Numbered from the stretch's first letter, positions 52,408-61,047 are shown. The stretch: 64,000 bases of DNA from Hydrogenophaga palleronii_A (GCF_031457455.1 NZ_JAVDWU010000002.1:1-64000); one strand, 5' to 3'. The notes: generated by a model not told the origin, from the sequence alone. Numbers and translations are program-made.

Positions 52408-53301
52408 TCAGCCCAGAATTGTTTTGATGAGGTTCAGCGTGGCCTGCTGGGTCAGCGTGGCCGGGCGCATGGAGCTGGTGGCCAGGCACACGCGGGTGCG
52501 CAGTGGCGGGTCACAGATCGGTCGGGTCAGGTAGGCGGAAGGGCGGATCGAGCTGGCCACGGCGTTGCGTGAGAGCAGGGCGGCGCCGGCGCCATCGGCA
52601 ACCAGATCCAGGATGGCAGACACGCCATCGATTTCAAGTACCACCTGCGGCCGGCAGCCGATGTTGGCCATTTCGCTTTCCACATGCATGCGGATGGCAT
52701 TGGGCCGGCTGGGAATCACCAGGGGCAGCTTGGCCACTTCGGCCAGCGGAATCGGTGGCGCGGGAGGTTCCTCGGCCAAGCCGGCCGGGCGTTTCTGCAC
52801 CAGAAACAGGTCTTCGTCGCGCAGCGGTGTGATCTCGATTTCCGGTGCGGGCAGGGCGTTGTAGAGCACCGCGATGTCCAGCCGGCCAGTGGCCAGCCAT
52901 TCCTGCATGGTGGCCGACAAGCCTTCGCTGATCGACAGGCTGGCTTCGGGCAACTGCTGGCGGAACGCCCGCGTGAGTGGCACCGTGAGCACCCGTGCCA
53001 GGCTGGGTGGCAGGCCGATGGCCACGCGCCCGGCCAGCGAGCCGCGCACACGGCCCAGTTCTTCGCGCGCGCGCTCCACCTGATGCAGGATGCCGCGCCC
53101 GTGCTCCAGCAACAGCCGCCCCGCTTCAGTGGGCGTGGCGCCGCGGCCGTTGCGCACCAGCAGGTTCTGCCGCAGTTCCACTTCCAGCAGGCGCACCTGC
53201 CGCGAGAGCGCGGGCTGCGCCACATCCAGCGCCTGAGACGCCTTGGTGAAGCTGCCCAGTTCGGCCACGCGGACGAAGTACGCCAGTTGCTTGAGGTCCA
53301 T
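52408..53301 (-). CDS. LysR family regulator of the protocatechuate 4,5-cleavage operon (PmdR/LigR-like by position)
   Basis: A 297-residue LTTR. It starts MDLKQLAYFVRVAELGSFTKASQALDVAQPALSRQVRLLE, with the helix-turn-helix in the first 60 residues, and has a co-inducer domain after ~90. It is divergent from the ModA-like gene and the pathway operon, as PmdR is in Comamonas. LTTRs there respond to protocatechuate or a pathway intermediate. The intergenic region has an inverted repeat GGAAT-N15-ATTCC. Confidence 0.9.
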   Translation of the reverse strand: MDLKQLAYFVRVAELGSFTKASQALDVAQPALSRQVRLLEVELRQNLLVRNGRGATPTEAGRLLLEHGRGILHQVERAREELGRVRGSLAGRVAIGLPPSLARVLTVPLTRAFRQQLPEASLSISEGLSATMQEWLATGRLDIAVLYNALPAPEIEITPLRDEDLFLVQKRPAGLAEEPPAPPIPLAEVAKLPLVIPSRPNAIRMHVESEMANIGCRPQVVLEIDGVSAILDLVADGAGAALLSRNAVASSIRPSAYLTRPICDPPLRTRVCLATSSMRPATLTQQATLNLIKTILG

Positions 53302-53323
53302 GGACGGGGAGCTATATCAAACA

Positions 53324-53348
53324 GGAATGGCTAATAGTACGGTATTCC
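53324..53348. promoter_or_regulatory. inverted repeat GGAAT-N15-ATTCC in the LysR-operon divergent region
   Basis: The five-base arms lie 23 bases from the LysR start and about 29 bases from the ModA-like start. The long spacer with an AT-rich centre (CTAATAGTAC) suits a LysR tetramer site overlapping a promoter. The classic T-N11-A cannot be fixed with certainty. Confidence 0.45.
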
Positions 53349-53376
53349 GCTTGTAGGTTTCCCTGAGGTGAGCACA

Positions 53377-54093
53377 ATGCAACGCATGTCCGACACCGCT
53401 GTGTCCGCCCTGCGCGGGATTTCTTCCATGGCCACCCGACTGGTCCTGGCCGACCTGATCGCTGCCTACGCCCAACAGCAGCCTTCTGCACCTGCCATCT
53501 CCATCGAATCGGTGGGCGGTGTGGATGCAGCGCGGCGCGTGGCGGCTGACGAGCCCTTTGATCTGGTGGTGCTGGCGTCGGACGCAATCGACAAGCTTGA
53601 AGCCGCCGGCAAGGTATTGCCGGGCAGCCGCGTGGATCTGGTGCGCTCCGGCGTTGCGCTGGCCGTGCAGGCCGGCGCGCCGGAGCCCGACATCAGTTCC
53701 GAGGCCGCCGTGCGCCAGGCCGTGCTGACCGCTCGCAGTCTGAGCTATTCCACTGGCCCGAGCGGCGTCGCACTGGCCAGACTGTTTGAGCGCTGGGGCC
53801 TGGCCGATGTGCTGCGTGAGCGCATCGTGCAGGCTCCGCCCGGCGTACCCGTGGGCACGCTGGTGGCGCGAGGCGAGGTGGAGCTGGGTTTCCAGCAGCT
53901 CAGTGAGCTGCTGCATGTCGACGGCATCACCTTGCTCGGACCCTTGCCCGACGCCATCCAGATCACCACCACTTTTTCGGCGGCCATCTGCTGCACAGCC
54001 AGCCAGCCCGACGCGGCCCGTGCCTTCATCGCCTTCATGGCCTCGCCGGAGGCGATGGATGCCAAAAAGCGTCAGGGCATGGAGCCGGCCTGA
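53377..54093 (+). CDS. ModA-like substrate-binding-domain protein without signal peptide
   Basis: A 238-residue protein with the periplasmic-binding fold of molybdate-type receptors: ATRLVLADLIAAYAQQ, FDLVVLASDAIDKL, TGPSGVALARLFERWG and GEVELGFQQLSELLHV. The N-terminus (MQRMSDTAVSALRGISS) has no hydrophobic signal, so it is likely cytoplasmic. In aromatic operons such proteins recur without a transporter; the role is unknown. It is the first gene of the pathway operon, 27 bases before the OMA hydratase gene. ATGs at 53377 and 53386 are both possible. Confidence 0.8.
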   Translation: MQRMSDTAVSALRGISSMATRLVLADLIAAYAQQQPSAPAISIESVGGVDAARRVAADEPFDLVVLASDAIDKLEAAGKVLPGSRVDLVRSGVALAVQAGAPEPDISSEAAVRQAVLTARSLSYSTGPSGVALARLFERWGLADVLRERIVQAPPGVPVGTLVARGEVELGFQQLSELLHVDGITLLGPLPDAIQITTTFSAAICCTASQPDAARAFIAFMASPEAMDAKKRQGMEPA

Positions 54094-54120
54094 ACACACA
54101 CCATTCACCCTGGAGACAAC

Positions 54121-55155
54121 ATGAGCCTCATCATCGACTGTCACGGTCACTACACCACGGCCCCCAAGGCGCTGGAAAACTGGCGCAACGCGCAGATCGC
54201 CGGCATCAAGGACCCGGCCGCCATGCCGAAGGTGGCCGACCTGAAGATCAGCGACGACGAGCTGCGCGAGTCCATCGAGACCAACCAGCTCAAGCTGATG
54301 AAGGAGCGCGGCAGCGACATCACGCTGTTCAGCCCGCGCGCCAGTTTCATGGCGCACCACATCGGCGACTTCAACGTCTCCAGCACCTGGGCCGCCATCT
54401 GCAACGAGCTGTGCTATCGCGTCTCCACCTTGTTCCCTGATCACTTCGTGCCCGTGGCCATGCTGCCGCAAAGCCCCGGCGTGGACCCGGCCACCTGCAT
54501 TCCGGAACTTGAAAAGTGTGTGAAGGAATACGGTGCCGTGGGCATCAACCTGAACCCCGATCCGTCCGGCGGCCACTGGACCAGCCCGCCACTGACCGAC
54601 AAACACTGGTACCCCATCTACGAGAAGATGGTGGAGCACGACCTGCCGGCCATGATCCACGTGAGCACGAGCTGCAACGCCTGCTTCCACACCACCGGCG
54701 CGCATTACCTGAACGCTGACACCACTGCCTTCATGCAGCTGATCCAGGGTGATCTGTTCAAGGACTTCCCCACACTGAAGTTCCTGATTCCCCATGGCGG
54801 CGGCGCCGTGCCCTACCACTGGGGCCGCTTCCGTGGCCTGGCCCAGGAAATGAAGAAGCCGCTGCTCAGCGAACACCTCATGAACAACGTGTACTTCGAC
54901 ACCTGCGTGTACCACCAGCCCGGTATCGACCTGCTCAACACCGTGATCCCGGTGAAGAACGTGCTGTTCGCCTCCGAAATGATCGGCGCGGTGCGTGGCA
55001 TCGATCCCACCACCGGCCACTACTACGACGACACCAAGCGCTACATCGAGGCATCCACCATCCTGAGCGCGGAGGACAAGCACCAGATCTATGAAGGCAA
55101 TGTGCGCCGTGTGTTCTCACGGCTGGATGCGCGCCTCAAAGCCAAAGGTCATTGA
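54121..55155 (+). CDS. ligJ: 4-oxalomesaconate hydratase
   Basis: A 344-residue amidohydrolase-superfamily hydratase (LigJ in Sphingobium, PmdE in Comamonas). It starts MSLIIDCHGHYTTAPKALENW, with His8 and His10 as zinc ligands. Later metal-site parts are MIHVSTSCNACFHTT, FLIPHGGGAVPYH and VLFASEMIGAVRG. It adds water to 4-oxalomesaconate to give 4-carboxy-4-hydroxy-2-oxoadipate in the protocatechuate 4,5-cleavage pathway. The length and start match known LigJ. It is separated from ligK by a hairpin-rich spacer. Confidence 0.94.
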   Translation: MSLIIDCHGHYTTAPKALENWRNAQIAGIKDPAAMPKVADLKISDDELRESIETNQLKLMKERGSDITLFSPRASFMAHHIGDFNVSSTWAAICNELCYRVSTLFPDHFVPVAMLPQSPGVDPATCIPELEKCVKEYGAVGINLNPDPSGGHWTSPPLTDKHWYPIYEKMVEHDLPAMIHVSTSCNACFHTTGAHYLNADTTAFMQLIQGDLFKDFPTLKFLIPHGGGAVPYHWGRFRGLAQEMKKPLLSEHLMNNVYFDTCVYHQPGIDLLNTVIPVKNVLFASEMIGAVRGIDPTTGHYYDDTKRYIEASTILSAEDKHQIYEGNVRRVFSRLDARLKAKGH

Positions 55156-55170
55156 AGGAACGGACTTAAC

Positions 55171-55258
55171 TCCCTCTCCCCTTGGGGAGAGGCTGGGGTG
55201 AGGGTTCTCGGCACGCCAACACCCTCACCCTGACCCTCTCCCCAAGGGGAGAGGGGAA
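55171..55258 (+). repeat. long nested hairpin between ligJ and ligK
   Basis: CTCTCCCC-TT-GGGGAGAG at the start and CTCTCCCC-AA-GGGGAGAG at the end each fold alone. The middle GGTGAGGGT and ACCCTCACC pair as well, so the whole 88 bases can form one long stem. Such CCCTCTCCCC elements are scattered widely in proteobacteria. Inside this operon it may protect or process the message. Confidence 0.75.
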
Positions 55259-55279
55259 ATCGACAACAGGAGACTGAAC

Positions 55280-55963
55280 ATGTACGAACTCGGCGTTGTT
55301 TACCGCAACATCACCCGCGCAGACCGCGCAGCCGCAGACGGGCTCGCCGCCCTGGGCTCTGCCACCGTGCACGAAGCCATGGGCCGCGTCGGCCTGCTCA
55401 AGCCCTACATGCGCCCCATCTACCCGGGCGTGCAGGTCAGCGGCACGGCCGTGACTGTGTTGCTGCAACCCGGCGACAACTGGATGATGCACGTGGCCGC
55501 AGAGCAGATCCAGGCCGGCGACATCGTGGTGGCGGCGGTCACCGCTGAATGCACCGACGGCTACTTCGGCGACCTGCTGGCCACCAGTTTCCAGGCCCGC
55601 GGCGCGCGCGCCTTGATCATCGATGCCGGCGTGCGCGACGTGAAAACGCTGCAGGAGATGAACTTTCCTGTCTGGAGCAAGGCGATCAGCAGCAAGGGCA
55701 CCATCAAGGCCACACTGGGCTCGGTGAACATTCCCATCGTGTGTGCCGGCATGCTGGTCACACCGGGTGATGTGATCGTGGCCGACGACGATGGTGTGGT
55801 CTGTGTGCCCGCCGCACGCGCTGCGGCCACGCTGGAGGCTGCCCAGAAGCGCGAAAGCTTTGAAGGCGAGAAGCGCGCCAAACTTGCCAGCGGTGTGCTG
55901 GGACTGGACATGTACAAGATGCGCGAGCCGCTGGCTGCGGCCGGCCTCAAATATATTGACTGA
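55280..55963 (+). CDS. ligK: 4-carboxy-4-hydroxy-2-oxoadipate aldolase
   Basis: A 227-residue class II pyruvate aldolase of the HMG/CHA type (LigK, PmdF). Substrate and metal residues are in the GDNWMMH and AECTDGYFGDLL loops, and Arg119-Asp120 in IIDAGVRDV is the catalytic pair. It splits CHA to pyruvate and oxaloacetate, the end of the pathway. GGAGA precedes the ATG. A dispersed repeat abuts its stop. Confidence 0.95.
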   Translation: MYELGVVYRNITRADRAAADGLAALGSATVHEAMGRVGLLKPYMRPIYPGVQVSGTAVTVLLQPGDNWMMHVAAEQIQAGDIVVAAVTAECTDGYFGDLLATSFQARGARALIIDAGVRDVKTLQEMNFPVWSKAISSKGTIKATLGSVNIPIVCAGMLVTPGDVIVADDDGVVCVPAARAAATLEAAQKRESFEGEKRAKLASGVLGLDMYKMREPLAAAGLKYID

Positions 55964-56037
55964 CCCCCGCCGCGCTGCGCGCGACCCCCTTCCAGGGGGC
56001 AACACCAGCGGCCCGGCAAAGCCGGTTCCGCGGTGTT
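55964..56037 (+). repeat. dispersed GC-rich hairpin repeat, copy 5
   Basis: A forward copy that begins at the base after the ligK stop: CCCCCGCCGCGC-TGCGCGCGA, CCCCC-TTCCA-GGGGG, then a nested CACCAGCGGCCCGG-CAAAG-CCGGTTCCGCGGTG hairpin. It lies between ligK and ligI. Confidence 0.78.
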
Positions 56038-56073
56038 TCTTGAAAAATTCACCTCACTCCCAGGGATCAGCAA

Positions 56074-57006
56074 ATGACGAAACCGACATCGGGCGACTTC
56101 ACCAAGACTGCAGGCTGGCTTGACTGGTTTGAGGGCCCCAGCAAGCCGCGCTTCCAGGTACCGGCTGGCAGCGTGGATGCGCATTGCCACGTCTTCGGCC
56201 CCGGGGCTGAATTTCCCTACGCGCCCGAGCGCAAATACACCCCTTGCGACGCGAGCAAGCAGCAGCTGTACGCGTTGCGCGACCACCTGGGCTTTGCGCG
56301 CAATGTGGTGGTGCAGGCCACCTGCCATGGTGCCGACAACCGTGCCATGGTCGACGCGCTGGTGCACAGCAAGGGCAAGGCGCGGGGTGTGGCCACGGTC
56401 CGTCGCAGCATCAGCGATGAGGACCTTCAATCACTACACGAAGCGGGCGTGCGTGGTGTGCGCTTCAACTTCGTCAAGCGCCTGGTGGATTTCACGCCCA
56501 AGGACGAACTGATGGAAATCGCCGCGCGCATCCAGAAGCTGGGCTGGCATGTGGTGATCTACTTCGAAGCGGTGGACCTGCCCGATCTGTGGGACTTCTT
56601 CACCGCGCTGCCCACCACCGTGGTGGTCGACCACATGGGCCGGCCCGATGTGAGCAAGCCCGTGGACGGCCCCGAGTTCGAGCTGTTCCTGAAGTTCATG
56701 CGCCAGCACCCCAATGTGTGGAGCAAGGTGAGCTGCCCGGAGCGCCTGTCTGTGGCCGGCCCCAAAGCACTGAACGGTGAACAGGCGGCCTACCAGGACG
56801 TGGTGCCCTTTGCGCGCAAGGTGGTCGAAGAGTTCCCGGACCGCGTGCTCTGGGGCACCGACTGGCCACATCCCAACTTGAAAGACCACATGCCCGACGA
56901 TGGCCTGCTGGTCGATTTCATTCCGCACATCGCGACAACGGCTGAATTGCAGAAAAAACTGCTGGTGGACAACCCCATGCGCCTTTACTGGCCGGAGGAA
57001 AACTGA
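56074..57006 (+). CDS. ligI: 2-pyrone-4,6-dicarboxylate hydrolase
   Basis: A 310-residue amidohydrolase (LigI, PmdD). The first motif is DAHCHVFGPG (His37, His39), the substrate-binding His187 lies in VVVDHMGRPD, and the catalytic Asp263 is in WGTDWPHP. The family works without a bound metal. It opens the PDC lactone to 4-oxalomesaconate. The full length matches LigI. A shorter relative is encoded at 7.3-8.1 kb. Confidence 0.95.
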   Translation: MTKPTSGDFTKTAGWLDWFEGPSKPRFQVPAGSVDAHCHVFGPGAEFPYAPERKYTPCDASKQQLYALRDHLGFARNVVVQATCHGADNRAMVDALVHSKGKARGVATVRRSISDEDLQSLHEAGVRGVRFNFVKRLVDFTPKDELMEIAARIQKLGWHVVIYFEAVDLPDLWDFFTALPTTVVVDHMGRPDVSKPVDGPEFELFLKFMRQHPNVWSKVSCPERLSVAGPKALNGEQAAYQDVVPFARKVVEEFPDRVLWGTDWPHPNLKDHMPDDGLLVDFIPHIATTAELQKKLLVDNPMRLYWPEEN

Positions 57007-57007
57007 C

Positions 57008-57460
57008 ATGGCACTCGACAAACCCTACAAGGACGTGCCCGGCACGACTATCTTCGACGCCGAGCAGTCCCGCAAGGGCTACTGGCTCAACCAGTTCTGC
57101 ATGAGCCTCATGAAGGCCGAGAACCGCGAAAAATTCAAGGCCGACGAGCGCGCCTACCTGGACCAGTGGGCCATGACCGAGGAGCAGAAGCAGGCGGTGC
57201 TCGCGCGTGACCTCAACTGGTGCATCCGCCTGGGCGGCAACATCTACTTCCTGGCCAAGATCGGCGCCACCGACGGCAAGAGCTTCCAGCAGATGGCAGG
57301 CTCCATGACCGGCATGAGCGAAGAGGAGTACCGCAACATGATGATCGCTGGCGGCCGTTCTGCCGAGGGCAACCGCGTGGTGGGTGAAGACGGCGACGCG
57401 CAGGCGCACCGCCAACCCCAGGGTGCCGCAGGCAAAGCATTCTCGAACAAGGGCAACTGA
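57008..57460 (+). CDS. ligA: protocatechuate 4,5-dioxygenase alpha subunit
   Basis: A 150-residue small subunit (LigA, PmdA). It starts DKPYKDVPGTTIFDAEQSRKGYWLNQFCMSLMK and contains LAKIGATDGKSFQQMAGSMTGMS, both typical. It caps the active site of the beta subunit. The gene starts one base after the ligI stop and ends one base before the ligB start, so expression is coupled. Confidence 0.97.
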   Translation: MALDKPYKDVPGTTIFDAEQSRKGYWLNQFCMSLMKAENREKFKADERAYLDQWAMTEEQKQAVLARDLNWCIRLGGNIYFLAKIGATDGKSFQQMAGSMTGMSEEEYRNMMIAGGRSAEGNRVVGEDGDAQAHRQPQGAAGKAFSNKGN

Positions 57461-57461
57461 C

Positions 57462-58316
57462 ATGGCACGCATCACCGCATCCGTCTACACCTCGCACGTC
57501 CCGGCCATTGGCGCTGCGCTCGACCTGGGCAAAACGCAGGAGCCTTACTGGCAACCTGTTTTCCAGGGCTACGAGTTCGGCAAGCAGTGGATGAAGGACA
57601 ACAAGCCCGATGTCGTCTTTCTGGTCTACAACGACCACGCCACCGCCTTCAGTCTGGAGATGATTCCCACCTTCGCCATCGGCACGGCGGCCGAATTCCA
57701 GCCGGCTGACGAAGGCTGGGGGCCGCGCCCGGTGCCCAAGGTCATCGGCCATCCTGACCTGGCCTCGCACATCGCGCAGAGCGTGATCCAGCAGGACTTT
57801 GACCTCACCATCGTCAACAAGATGGACGTGGACCATGGCCTGACCGTGCCGCTGAGCCTGATGTGTGGCCAGCCCGAAGCCTGGCCCTGCCCGGTGATCC
57901 CGTTCGCAGTCAACGTGGTGCAGTACCCGGTGCCCAGTGGCCGTCGCTGCTACAACCTGGGCCAGGCCATCCGCAAGGCGGTGGAGAGTTTCGACGAAGA
58001 CCTCAATGTGCACATCTGGGGCACCGGCGGCATGAGCCACCAGTTGCAGGGGCCGCGCGCCGGCCTCATCAACAAGGACTTCGACAACGCCTTTCTCGAC
58101 AAGCTCATCAACGACCCCGAAGCCGCTGCCAGCATTCCGCACATCGACTACGTGCGCGAAGCGGGCAGCGAAGGCATTGAGCTGGTGATGTGGCTGATCG
58201 CTCGCGGCGCCATGGCCGATGTGGCCGGTGGCGCCAAGCCGAAGGTGGCGCAGCGCTTCTACCATGTGCCTGCGAGCAACACCGCGGTGGGGCACCTCAT
58301 CCTCGAGAACAGCTGA
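57462..58316 (+). CDS. ligB: protocatechuate 4,5-dioxygenase beta subunit
   Basis: A 284-residue type II extradiol dioxygenase (LigB, PmdB). Iron ligands by comparison with Sphingobium LigB are His12 (TSHVPA), His59 (YNDHATA) and Glu240 (EGIELV), and the acid/base His193 lies in GGMSHQL. It opens the protocatechuate ring between C4 and C5, giving 4-carboxy-2-hydroxymuconate-6-semialdehyde. All catalytic residues are present and the length is standard. Confidence 0.97.
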   Translation: MARITASVYTSHVPAIGAALDLGKTQEPYWQPVFQGYEFGKQWMKDNKPDVVFLVYNDHATAFSLEMIPTFAIGTAAEFQPADEGWGPRPVPKVIGHPDLASHIAQSVIQQDFDLTIVNKMDVDHGLTVPLSLMCGQPEAWPCPVIPFAVNVVQYPVPSGRRCYNLGQAIRKAVESFDEDLNVHIWGTGGMSHQLQGPRAGLINKDFDNAFLDKLINDPEAAASIPHIDYVREAGSEGIELVMWLIARGAMADVAGGAKPKVAQRFYHVPASNTAVGHLILENS

Positions 58317-58324
58317 CATCTCTT

Positions 58325-58351
58325 ACGCCCTCTCCCAAAAGGAGAGGGCGT
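58325..58351 (+). repeat. hairpin between ligB and ligC
   Basis: ACGCCCTCTCC and GGAGAGGGCGT form a perfect 11-base stem around CAAAA. There is no T run, so it is more likely an RNA stability or processing structure than a terminator. Confidence 0.7.
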
Positions 58352-58379
58352 CAATCCCCTCAAACAGGAGAACTGAACC

Positions 58380-59333
58380 ATGACCATCAAAGTCGCCCTC
58401 GCCGGCGCTGGCGCTTTCGGCATCAAGCACCTGGACGGCATCAAGAACATCGACGGTGTGGAGGTGATCTCGCTCATCAGTCGCGACCTCGACAAGACCA
58501 AAGAGGTGGCTGACAAGTACGGCATCAAACACGTCACCACCGATCTGGCCGACAGCCTGGCGCTGAAAGAGCTGGACGCCGTGATCCTCTGCACCCCCAC
58601 GCAGATGCACGCCGAGCAGACCCTTGCTTGCCTGAAAGCCGGCAAACACGTGCAGGTGGAAATCCCGCTGGCTGACAGCCTCAAGGGCGCCGAAGAAGTG
58701 GTGGCCCTGCAGAAGCAGACCGGCCTGGTGGCTATGTGCGGCCACACCCGCCGCTTCAACCCCAGCCACCAGTACGTGCACAACGAGATCACGGCGGGCA
58801 AGTTCAACATCCAGCAAATGGATGTGCAAACCTACTTCTTCCGCCGCACCAACACCAATGCGCTGGGCCAGCCACGCAGCTGGACCGACCACTTGCTGTG
58901 GCACCACGCCGCCCACACGGTGGATCTGTTCGCCTACCAGTGCGGTAGCCCCATTGTTCAAGCCAACGCCATCCAGGGCCCGATCCATCCCGCGCTGGGC
59001 ATCGCCATGGACATGAGCATCCAGCTCAAGGCCGCCAGCGGCGCCATCTGCACGCTCAGCTTGAGCTTCAACAACGACGGCCCGCTGGGCACTTTCTTCC
59101 GCTACATCGGTGACACGGCCACCTACATCGCGCGCTACGACGACCTGTTCAATGGCAAGGAAGAAAAGATCGACGTGTCGAAGGTAGCGGTGAGCATGAA
59201 CGGCATCGAACTGCAGGATCGCGAGTTTTTTGCCGCGATCAAGGAAGGGCGCGAACCCAATTCCAGCGTGGCGCAAGTGTTCAACTGCTACCAGGTGCTG
59301 CACCAGCTGGAGCAGCAGCTCAACGCAGGCTGA
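58380..59333 (+). CDS. ligC: 4-carboxy-2-hydroxymuconate-6-semialdehyde dehydrogenase
   Basis: A 317-residue Gfo/Idh/MocA-type oxidoreductase (LigC, PmdC). The Rossmann loop is LAGAGAFGIKH, followed by CTPTQMHAEQTL and the EIP-like VQVEIPLAD. A conserved late segment is DHLLWHHAAHTVDLF. It oxidises the cyclised semialdehyde to 2-pyrone-4,6-dicarboxylate with NADP. AGGAGAA precedes the ATG. It ends the pathway operon. Confidence 0.95.
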   Translation: MTIKVALAGAGAFGIKHLDGIKNIDGVEVISLISRDLDKTKEVADKYGIKHVTTDLADSLALKELDAVILCTPTQMHAEQTLACLKAGKHVQVEIPLADSLKGAEEVVALQKQTGLVAMCGHTRRFNPSHQYVHNEITAGKFNIQQMDVQTYFFRRTNTNALGQPRSWTDHLLWHHAAHTVDLFAYQCGSPIVQANAIQGPIHPALGIAMDMSIQLKAASGAICTLSLSFNNDGPLGTFFRYIGDTATYIARYDDLFNGKEEKIDVSKVAVSMNGIELQDREFFAAIKEGREPNSSVAQVFNCYQVLHQLEQQLNAG

Positions 59334-59392
59334 GCGTCGCGAACGGGGTGGGCTATGGGCGGCGACAATGAGCGCCGTATGTGGACCACCTC

Positions 59393-59980
59393 ATGAACTG
59401 GAAAGCCGCTTTTTTCATCGCTGCGGTCGCCTTTGGCGCCTACCAGCACCAGGCCTCCCGGCCGGTGAAACCGCCCGCCGGTGTGCTGGCGGCCGAGGTG
59501 CCTCGGCAGGGCGGTACCAGGCAAGATGCGTTTGATTTCAATGGCTTCCGCGTGACGCCGCTGCATGATTTCTCGATCCAGGCGCGCGTGCTGGGCGTCG
59601 AAGAATACCGGTTCGACCGCGAAGCCAGCCTCTCACCCGTGGACCTGGCGCTGGGCTGGGGCCCCATGTCTGACAGCGAAGTGCTCCAGCACATCGACAT
59701 TTCACAAAGTGGCCGCTTCTACTTCTGGCGCGGCAAGACCCTGCCGGTTCCCCAGCGTGACATCGAACGCTCCAGTGCCAACATGCACATGATCCCTGCC
59801 GACAAAGCCATCGAACGTCGACTCAAATCGGTGCGTGTGGGGCAGGTGGTGCGCATCGAAGGCTGGCTGGTGGAAGCCAGAAGCCCGGACGGATTCTTCT
59901 GGCGCAGCTCGCTTACGCGCGACGACACTGGCGCTGGCGCCTGTGAACTCATTTTTGTCAATAACCTCCAGGTCCTCTGA
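59393..59980 (+). CDS. membrane-anchored hypothetical protein
   Basis: A 195-residue protein with a single N-terminal hydrophobic segment (WKAAFFIAAVAFGAY). A soluble part of about 175 residues follows, with conserved-looking stretches DFSIQARVLGVEEYRFD, LSPVDLALGWGPMSD and VVRIEGWLVEARSPDGFFWRSSL. It appears related to conserved hypotheticals of the Burkholderiales, but no function is known to me. It probably faces the periplasm. It lies between ligC and the aldo/keto reductase gene. Confidence 0.75.
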   Translation: MNWKAAFFIAAVAFGAYQHQASRPVKPPAGVLAAEVPRQGGTRQDAFDFNGFRVTPLHDFSIQARVLGVEEYRFDREASLSPVDLALGWGPMSDSEVLQHIDISQSGRFYFWRGKTLPVPQRDIERSSANMHMIPADKAIERRLKSVRVGQVVRIEGWLVEARSPDGFFWRSSLTRDDTGAGACELIFVNNLQVL

Positions 59981-60012
59981 ACCCTCAGGCCTGCTTACCG
60001 GAATATCCACTG

Positions 60013-61017
60013 ATGCAACAACGTCAACTCGGCTCCTTCACCGTCAGCGCCATCGGCCTGGGCTGCATGAACATCTGCCATGCCTACGGCGCCCCCGTGT
60101 CCGAAGCGCAAGCCGAGCGCCTGCTGCTGGCCGCGCTGGATCAGGGGGTAACCCACTTCGACACCGCAGCGCTTTACGGCTTTGGCGCCAGCGAAACGCT
60201 GGTGGGCAAAGCGCTGTCAAAGCATCGCTCTCAGTTCACGCTCGCCAGCAAATGCGGCATGCAGGGCGTAGACGTGGCGGGCGACGGCAAGCTGGTGCGC
60301 GTGATCGACGGCCGCCCGGCCACGCTTCGGGCCACCTGCGAAGCCGCTTTGAAGCGACTGCGCACCGATGTGATCGACCTCTACTACCTGCATCGCTGGG
60401 ACAAACAGGTGCCCATCGAAGACAGCGTGGGCGCGCTTTCTGACCTGGTGCGCGCGGGCAAGATCCAGACCATCGGACTGAGCGAGGTCTCAGCCGCCAC
60501 CTTGCGCAAGGCGCATGCGGTGCATCCCATCACCGCCGTGCAGACCGAGTATTCGCTGTGGACGCGAAACCCCGAGATTGCCGTGCTCGATGCCTGCCGC
60601 GAACTGGGCACCGCCTTCGTGGCCTTCAGCCCGGTGGCGCGCGGTTTTCTGTGCGGCCCCATCGACGTGAGCACGCTCGACCCCAAAGACATCCGCCGCG
60701 GTATGCCGCGCTTCTCGCCCGAGAACCATGCGGCCAACCTGAAGTTGCTGCCGCCCTACATGGCCATCGCCGATGAGGTGGGTTGTACCCCGGCCCAGTT
60801 GGCCATTGCCTGGCTGCTCCACCAGGGCGAGCACATCCTGCCCATTCCCGGCACCGCCCGCGAAGACCACCTGAAGGACAACCTGGGCGCAAGCGATGTG
60901 AAGCTGGATGCCGCCACCCTGGTGAAGCTGGACGCGCTGATCAATCAGCAGACCGTGAGCGGCAATCGATACAACGACCAGTCGAACCGGGAAGTGGACA
61001 CGGAAGTGTTTGCTTGA
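60013..61017 (+). CDS. aldo/keto reductase
   Basis: A 334-residue (alpha/beta)8 NADPH reductase. The catalytic set is Asp and Tyr in HFDTAALYGFG, Lys in ASKCGMQG and His in YYLHRWD. The cofactor region is IPGTAREDHLKDN. Its place after the hypothetical and downstream of the pathway operon could make it an aldehyde or quinone reductase for aromatic metabolism, but the substrate is not readable. Confidence 0.92.
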   Translation: MQQRQLGSFTVSAIGLGCMNICHAYGAPVSEAQAERLLLAALDQGVTHFDTAALYGFGASETLVGKALSKHRSQFTLASKCGMQGVDVAGDGKLVRVIDGRPATLRATCEAALKRLRTDVIDLYYLHRWDKQVPIEDSVGALSDLVRAGKIQTIGLSEVSAATLRKAHAVHPITAVQTEYSLWTRNPEIAVLDACRELGTAFVAFSPVARGFLCGPIDVSTLDPKDIRRGMPRFSPENHAANLKLLPPYMAIADEVGCTPAQLAIAWLLHQGEHILPIPGTAREDHLKDNLGASDVKLDAATLVKLDALINQQTVSGNRYNDQSNREVDTEVFA

Positions 61018-61047
61018 CGCCCCGTGTGGGGTGCTGCGGAGGTCAAG

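Noticed and set aside
61018..61047. CCCC-GTGT-GGGG hairpin after the aldo/keto reductase as a terminator
   Set aside because: The stem is short and no T run follows; not enough to call.
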